DNA of 64,000 bases from Schistosoma mansoni. Its lineage: Eukaryota; Platyhelminthes; Trematoda; Strigeidida; Schistosomatidae. The translations under genes were made by a program, and so were the position numbers. Where the stretch lies: positions 5,185,852-5,249,851 of the forward strand of contig NC_031495.1 in NCBI RefSeq assembly GCF_000237925.1. The letters run 5' to 3'. The notes under the pieces were generated by a model. The model was not told where the DNA came from. It saw only the letters and a program-made list of their open reading frames with translations, and did no database searches. Each line of letters begins with the position of its first letter. Within the stretch, counting starts at the first letter, position 1. Positions 40,301 through 49,300 of this stretch are shown in pieces.

Positions 40301-43300
40301 ACGTCTTTTATAGAAAATATGTTTTTAATTTTGTCAAGAACTCATGTCATTGGAAATGTATATTCGGATAAACATTTGATTGAAATACGATAAACAGAAG
40401 TCAACATTAAATTTACTTGATATTGTTTGCTTAAATCTTCCCACTGATGTTTAGGACTGCAATTGATCAGTCGCCTGTTGGTATATGTGCATATTGCGCG
40501 TATTGCCTCGATATTGCTTTAAGTCACAAGGATGTTAAGAAAAAAATGGTTGATGGCTAGTAGTGGAATCTAGGACACCCGTTCCGTCCTATTTGAAACT
40601 CGTTGCCTGAATGTACCCACATCCCTAGAGTTGATGTTCACTCAGGGACTCGAACCCAGTACCATTCGCTCCAAACACCTTCGCGTTATATGTTTATAAA
40701 CTTATATACTTAGAGTCCTGATAGCCGCTTGCTTGTGCAATGGGGTATTGTTTGCTTTAAAGAACCCTATTGTACAGGCAAGTGGCTATCAGGACTCAGT
40801 AGCTAAGCTGATAACGCGAATGAATTTGAAGCGAACAGAATTGATTCCAAGTCCCGGAGTAAACATAAACTGTGGGATGCAGGTAAATCCAGATGAAGCG
40901 CCCCAAGTAGGACGAAACGCGCGTCCTGGATTCCAATGTTAGCCACCATCCGTCTTTGCTTAGAAATCAACATTGTTCATAATAAAGGTTTCGTAAAATA
41001 GGATAAAACTAATTAAATAGAAGTAAAAATAAATAAAATCATAGTATATATAGTCTCTAGTATTCTAAGCGTAAATATTGTTTTTCTATTATTCATACAT
41101 TTTATAATTGACACACTGGAACTGCTAGTGGATTTCTATAGACTTCATGAAGATTAGTACTGTTAAGTGTTTCGTAACTATGATCGACCATAAATAAATA
41201 CTTATCTCTATGGGCAACGTAGCCAGGGGTTGGCAAAGCAAGGGCGTCATTCCTACAGTTGAAGAACATATGGAACTCAAAACAACTGTCAGCAAACATC
41301 ATAGTTTGAATTTTCAATATGAATGTCAAGATAGTTCCACTATAAGGATCTGAAACGTGGGGAACTACTACAACCATCATCAAAAAGGTACAAGTATTTA
41401 GAAAAAATTGTCTACACAATATCCTGAATGTCGATTGGGCGGATGCCATCAGCAACAATCTACTGTGGGAGAGAACTTACCTGTTTCCATCTGAAGAGGA
41501 AATCAGGAAAAGACGATGGAGATGGGTAGGATATACACAGCGGAAATCAAACTGCATCACGAGGCAAGCCCTAACTTAAGACTCTAGAAGCAAAGGGAAA
41601 AGAGGTAGACCAAAGAACACATTGCTCAGGGAAATGGAGGCAGACATCAAAAGCATCAATAGCGCTTGAAAACGTCTGGGAACGAGAGCTCAAGACAAAA
41701 TTAGTTGGGGAATCCTGGTAGGAGCCCTATGCTCTACTAAGGGTAACAGGCATAAGTAAGTAATGTGCAACGTAGACAACCACTGGGCAAGTCAGAAGTT
41801 AGTTAGAGGTACCCAAAACAAGATAGAACATTATTCTGTGAAATTGCTAATTACTGGTCTGATAGGTTTTAAAGAGATCCACGCTTTCTGCTTAGTATTA
41901 TCTATAATTTGTGGACGAACACATTAGTAGTATAACATAAAATAAATTATTATTCAGTAGATCCATTCACTCTTTATTCTATTTTGTATACTGAATGTGG
42001 ATATCATTTTACACTTTTCATATCCGAATTAAACCCATTTTTTTCTAATCTTGTTCTCTGTGAGGTGAGTACAAGTATTCATAGCTCAAGTGAATAATTT
42101 GGGCAATGTTCAGTTCTCTATCATATGAATCGAAACATTAGATTTTCCATCAAGTAAAATCTATGCTAATAAGAAACCCTTATTAGTAACTGTATAAATG
42201 CTATACCTATTGAACAAGTTAGCACCTATATGTAAACATAGTGTAAGCTTAGTGAATTACGCATTAGAATCTAAAATGAAAGATAGTAGGTCCAAGTCTG
42301 AGCGTGGATACCAACTATGAGATGGATCTAGCTGATAAGTCTCAAATAAGACGAAATACCTCCTCTGGATTATACCGCCTGTCACAATCCATATATTCCA
42401 TGGAATTCATAATACCTCACTTATGTTTAAGGCTTGACATCGTAATATAATTAGTCTTAAAATATTTAAGTACCAACTATACTTTATTATAAAACAGTTA
42501 AATACTTGATCAATATGTGAACATGGACTTCTAATCAATTTTTTAAGTGAAATACTATTCAATCTTGGTGGCTATAGTGAATCAGTTCATGTGTTTCTTC
42601 GTTATATTTAAGGTCAAATTCAGAAAATATATGGATTAGTAAAACAAATAATGCAGTACACGTACACTACAAACAACCATATATATATATATATATTCCA
42701 TTGGCTAAATTATTTCTGAAATATCTCCAATAATTCAGGAACTAAGAAGTATTGTTCATATCAAAGAGTTATCGGCATTTTATGACTAAATGAGTTTCAT
42801 TGTGATTATGAACCGAGCAATGTTAGACCACCATTTTCGGAGTTCTAGTGAGAAACTGTGACTAGTGGAGTTAACTGTGTGGGGTGAGGCAGTTACCCAT
42901 TTATGACAGTGAAAGATGTTCGTGCAATATTGTGGATCGATTGAAGATGGACGTTAACACTGTTGAATAACAGGTCAGTGATTTAGAGGTTAAGCGATCA
43001 CGTGCCAGACCGAATGTCCTGGGTTTGAACTTCACGTGCGGAATCGTGGATGGGCATTGCAAAGGATTGTCGTACTAAGACGAAACGGCCGTCCAATGCC
43101 TCTGGGTTTCTAGTGGTGGTATAATATTGGCCAGTTTGTAATCTCAATAAAACATATTTTACACAAGGTTCGAAGAATATATAAAATTTGTCGAAGTTAG
43201 TATTACTAAAAGGTCACGAATCATAGGTGTTTAAAGATGCTATTAGACAGATGAAATTCAAAACTATTCAGTTAATTAAAGATTTTGGCATAGAGCATTA

Positions 43301-46300
43301 TATATTATTTACCATTGTTTAGAATCTGACTCAGATTTGAATTTACGATACCCGTTAGATCTACCCGAAGTTAATAAGTGCTTGGAATTGTGTTTACGAA
43401 CCACATTATTTGCATTTTGAGGAGACCTTTACAGACAGAAAGAAGGTGTAGCAATGTGTTCATCAGTTTCTCTGATTGTAGTGAAGTTATTCATGCATTC
43501 CTTAGAAACTTCAAGACAATTGAATGTGAGGTTGAAAGAACATAAACAATATTTGAAAATGTTCTCAAATCTTCGGTTGCTTTGGAGAAACTTGAGAATA
43601 GGTAAGTGATAGCGTTACATGCGTTGAAAAAAGGACACAAGATCAATTTTGAAGGGGCCAAAATACTTCAGAAAGGTTTTAGCACACATAGAGATTGACA
43701 TCAGAAGCGCTGTGTATATGGGCGAATAAGAACAGTCTGAGCAGAAAGGATGGTGTTCAACTAGCAACTACCTGACGAATATTAGCTAACAAATAATTGG
43801 ATCCTATCTCTATCCAATCTGTTTATTTCGCATTCATCGTTATTCTGACTGAAATCAATGTGGGTTATTTTAGCAATACGATTATGTCCAGTACTTCCAG
43901 GTTTTCCCTGTCGGTCTAGCTTTAATTGACTCATGAATTCAACTGCTAAATTATGTATTTAATGGTTCTCATTTTACATACACATGAGTTATCCAGAAAC
44001 AATTTCTCTTTCATATTAAAACAAATTTACCACGTAATATCAACTACGTTATGATTGACTGACTGACGGAAATGATGTGAATTCTTTATCATAAAGGAAA
44101 ACAAGACACCATTTTAAAGTTAACTGAATAACACGTTGGTGTTCAAATACTAGAATAAATATTAACTCTGGAGTGCGTTTACATTCAGCCGAAGAATTCT
44201 GAATAAGACGAAAAATCCGTCCTGAGTTTCACTACTAGCCACATTTCATTTATTCTATATAAACTTGATTCATAATGATTATATTGAAAGAATTTACACT
44301 GAATGAATGTATATCAACTAAGATTATAATTATAAAAATGCTGAAAAAAACATCTTTTTAAATTCATATGATTGTTTTGTTTCTATAAAACTACTTAAAA
44401 TTACCAGGTTGATAATCAGAAACCTGTGATAGTTCCTGGAGATTTTGAAAGAGAGCATATGACAGAATGCGATGAACTTGGTGGTATCCCATATCCTCCA
44501 GTATTGATTGAGAGCTTAGTAAGTTTGTCGAATATCAAAATAATAATTACTATTTTCATTATTATTACTAATTCAGTATATGATGTTTATTGTAATGATG
44601 ATTCCATTAAACGTGACTACTATTACTGTGGTGGTAGGTATAAATCTTGACAATTCTTTTAATCTACATCACTGGCCGATATGGTTCAAACGACAATTGA
44701 AAAGTACGAAGTAAAGGACTCCTCGTCAGTGAGTGTTGAGGACCTCCACTATGAGTCAAAGTCATATCTCTCGGAAAGAGCTTAAAATGTAAACAGATAA
44801 GCCGGAGTTCCGAAGTTTTCATTCCCAACTTGAACCAGCCTATGATACTGCCCAACTATCATCTAATGACAGTGGTCGGTAACTGTCTTACTCTCGACAT
44901 GATTAAACTTCATTAGTCACAGTTTCTTACTAGAGCTCTGGGAATCACAGTGAGAAGCTTTACATAGTGCTTTCGAGTATTCATATTTTTCAATTCAGTC
45001 TTTCAGAAGTTCAATTCGGTAGGCGTTATAAAAATCTTGACAGATTATAGCAGAAACTCATTAATTTCTTCCATTATCAATCTTTACATGGTAAAACAAT
45101 CCTGCTTTATCGTTTAGAAAAACTCTAAGATAGTTTAGTGAGAAAACGTTCCTTCACTAGGGCACATTAATTTCCAAAACAAGCGTTTCCCAATCTATTC
45201 CATTTTATTCTTTTGAAAGTAATTAATACATACTGGCACTTGAAATGTGATTTTTATCGTAAATGACATCTCAAGTTATCAAATTGGACTGAGCCATGCT
45301 GGTAGGTGTAGACTACCTGGTTGGGATGAGCGAGATGATAGCAATCGGTGGTTAGTGACCTTGAATGACATGGCTCAAAATCGTTTACAATGGCGAAGGT
45401 GCATCCACTCTTTGTGTTCTCCCAAATTCTAATCTTCTGAATTCTTTATGTCCCTATCCTTTTTCTCCTTTCAAATTTATTTCACTGTATTATACTCCTT
45501 CAATAACATCTTAAAACCCTAATCTTTCACATAATGCTTATACTCTTACTACTTCTACCACTATGGGATTTGAATCGGCAACTGCATCTCTGTGTTAATG
45601 TGGTATGGCAACTTGAAATGATGTACGTACGTACGAAGTTCTACCTTGTAACTGACTGAATGACTGATATATCTCATTTATCCAGTGCAATTCAGCGTAC
45701 TAAGCTCTGATTCATACTTTTAGTTTGAAGCTAGAAATACTCGAAGCCTGTTCATTTTGAAGTATGTTGGAAACGGTTAGAACCCAAGAATTATTATTCA
45801 AGTCAAGTTAAATGTTTCAACTTCTACTACACTAATTTCGTTTCCGAACTATTCACAAGGAGGATAATTTATTTTCTATGATATTCTACATTCTGATTGT
45901 CAATTTATAAAATTAAGTAATCAGCAATCTTTAATAAGTTTATAGGTATCTATATGTAGTGTAGCAAACATTATGACACTGTAACGATATTATAAATCAT
46001 ACTTTAAATAATATAAATTACTCAACTAATTTAAAAAGAAAGTTGACAGTCAATTTCAAGTATAGCCAATAACATTCGATCAGCACTAAGAAGGACTTGA
46101 CACGCATAACATTGATCACCACCCAGTGATCAATCAATTGTGATTACATCTCAGTCCTACAGGAGGTCGGTCGCGGCCCGAATAGCTCAGTGGTAACGTT
46201 TCTGACTGTGAAACTGAGTGACACGGGATCGAGTCCGTCAGGGAGCACCAGTTCCCTCAAAAATACAGGTACACCATACTGACGAGTGACGAGTGGCACG

Positions 46301-49300
46301 AAACCCGGGTCCAGGGTTTCCTGTTGACCACCTCCAACCACCATCTTATAGTCAATATTCCCATTGTTATTGTACTTATCAGATCGAAAATCACGGAAAC
46401 TGACCTAATTTTTTTAATTGAAAGTCTGAACTGCCACCAAAACTTTATATATTAAGATATCGTAAAACACTATACAACAGGATTCATTTTTTTCGCTTCA
46501 CAGATAGATATTCATTTTGACCATTATCTCTAATAGACTAATGATTCTAACCATTTAGATACTTTTATAGAGTAATGTATCTCATCCAGTGGGTGTTGCT
46601 GAACTTAAACGTTAGGGTTCTAAGTACAAGTGGTATATAGGCTGATGATACAATAACCTTTTGTTGATTAAATTGATTAGAATATGTGTTACCCTTTCAC
46701 AGTCACTACCTACCCCAACAGATAATGCTGACTAGCACGATAGGTGGTAGAAAGAATACTACAGTCTGCCAAATCAAGATATAGGCTTCAGTCTATGAAA
46801 AAATTATATATTGAACTGAGTCATACCGATAGATTTACAGACTTCCTAGTTGAAATACTGCAGATAATTATAGTTTATCATTTGAGACGTTAACTGGCAT
46901 GATCCGAAATCCTTTGCGATGGTCAAATTGTCTTTACTCTTAATTTTCTGCTAAACCTTAAACTTGATATTTTTCATACCTTCAGTTGTTCCTTTCAAAC
47001 TCATATATAAGGTTAAATTCTATATAAAGATAGCTAAAATTAAAAGTGAACAAGAATTGTTTCTATACAACAAATACAATTGAAAGATGATTGGTTGCTT
47101 TGTGACTTTTGTTTTCAAGCTTGTTGAATAATTTTTATTGATTAATAGATCATTATACAGCTGTCTTGAAACAAAATTATCATGCTTTCGGTCTAGAAAT
47201 TAACTATATTAAAGCCCTGGTACGGCCGAGAGTGGGGAGAGTCCACTCTCCCTCTCCAAATGCTCTCACATGACCACGTGTATATAGCCTCTGTCAGGGA
47301 AGTCCTACTCACTACCTTCTCGTGGCACTACTGTTGTTTACGAAATTGAGATGACGAAAAGCAAATGTCCGGCGCTTTAAACGGGTTGGTGAACACGGAG
47401 GATCCACCTAGGGGAGTTGGAAAACCCTCATTCCAAATCAATGGTGCACATGGGCTCCAGTATCCGGAGGGAACAAATGGCGTATGAATCAATCGTTGAT
47501 CACCGGATACCATGGGACTGCATCTCCTCACGATGCTCCACTGCCTTGTGGATCGGACCTTTAGGCCGAAGGCTCCGAATGTGTGGCTCCCTAAGAAAAC
47601 CACCTGATCTGTTTTGGGCACCTGGGCAGTATCACAGCCCTCACACAAATCAAATGAGATTTGTGTGGCGCATATATATCTGGTGCCTACTTGTACCAAT
47701 ATTTATGTGTTTCAATAAATAAATAATCAATTTCTTGTTTTCAGAGTGCCATTTTCTTTATTACATCAATGGTCTATGTAAACTTTTAGATTACTTCATT
47801 TTCACATGTTCGTTATATTTTAATGATTCTTTCCATCACAGATTTATTTTTACCAACTAATTATATTGGTTGATTATATAATTTATCATAGTTGAAAGCG
47901 TGAGTCAATTGAAGCTAGACCACCATGGAAAACCTGGAAACACTGGACGGCCGCTTCGTCCTATTATGGGACTCCTCAGTAGTGCGCATCCACGAACCCG
48001 CTCTCGCGAGATTCGAACCCAAGACCTACCACTCTCGAGCCGAAGCCCTTAACCGATAGACCACTGAGCCGGCATCCAACGGTGTTAATGTCTAACTTCA
48101 ACTGATCCACGAAGTTGAGCAACCATTCACCAATTGTCATTACAGATACTGTAATCAATATTATCATCTTTTCTTTATCTATATTTTGAAGAAGCAAAAT
48201 ACAACTACACAGAAATTCATGTATAACTATAACAATGTTATCTTAAAGCTTGTCAGGTTTATATATATATATTGTAGAGATAGAACTGACTATAGAATTG
48301 TGCGTTTAAAAATGGTAGATATTTCACTGTTTTTAAGCCTTCCATTTATTTTTTAGATATTTGTAGTTAAACTATTTGTAGTAAGGGAATTTGTTGCAAT
48401 ATCTTAAAATTTTATAGTGAGATTCCTTTCTTTAATAAAACATATATAGTATTGGATAGAAGTATTATCTGATTTAAATGGATCAGCCAGAATCAGCATA
48501 GAATCTGGGATATGCATGTGGCTGTCTGATAAGGAGAATGACAAATAAAGACAGACTGCTGAAATACATCGTATCATATATCCTCTTGGAAAAACCAGTT
48601 ACAATGGGTGTATAATTCAACAAGTTCACCACCATATATCGGAACATCATCCGCTTTGGTTAAGCGAAGGATAGTTAGGGATGATTAAGAGTTCTGTTCT
48701 CTCCCATTTTGTGGACACAGGATATTATGATGACTTCAATAAATCTTTGAGAGTTATCTGTCATTTTCCACATGGTTTATGAGTTCATCTTTCAAATACT
48801 ATCAAAGTTATTAGAATCTATATTCATTAACATAATCTTTGTACTAAAAAGAAGTTTGTATAACTATTCTCTCAACCCTAACCATTGATTCCTTGACGGG
48901 ATTTTAGCTAAACTCTTATTAATCCCATTCTTTAATAAGATATTCAAAAATATTGCTTTTTCATAGTTGAAATCATGAGTCAGTTGAAACTAGACCACCA
49001 TGGAAAACCTGGAAGCACTGGACGGCCGTTTCGTCCTATTGTTAGACTCCTCTGTTATGAGATATCAGATCACTGAAGACAAGTGGTGAACGGTTGCTGA
49101 ACTTCGTGGATTGGTTGAAGTTAGACACTAACACCATCGGATGCCGGCTCAGTGGTCTAGTGGTTAAGTGCTCTGGCGGGAGACTGGTAGGTCCTGGGTT
49201 TGAATCTCGCGAGTCGGGATCGTGGATACGCACTGCCAATGAGTCCCATAATAGGACGAAACGGCCGTCCATTTCTTCTAGGTTTCCCATGGTGGTCTAG

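Noticed and set aside
44426-44650. Frame continuing dehydrogenase exon 10 through its donor site
   Set aside because: After ESL the sequence becomes Ile/Tyr/Asn-rich intron; the GTAAGT donor and the matching terminal exon at 52149 explain the end better.
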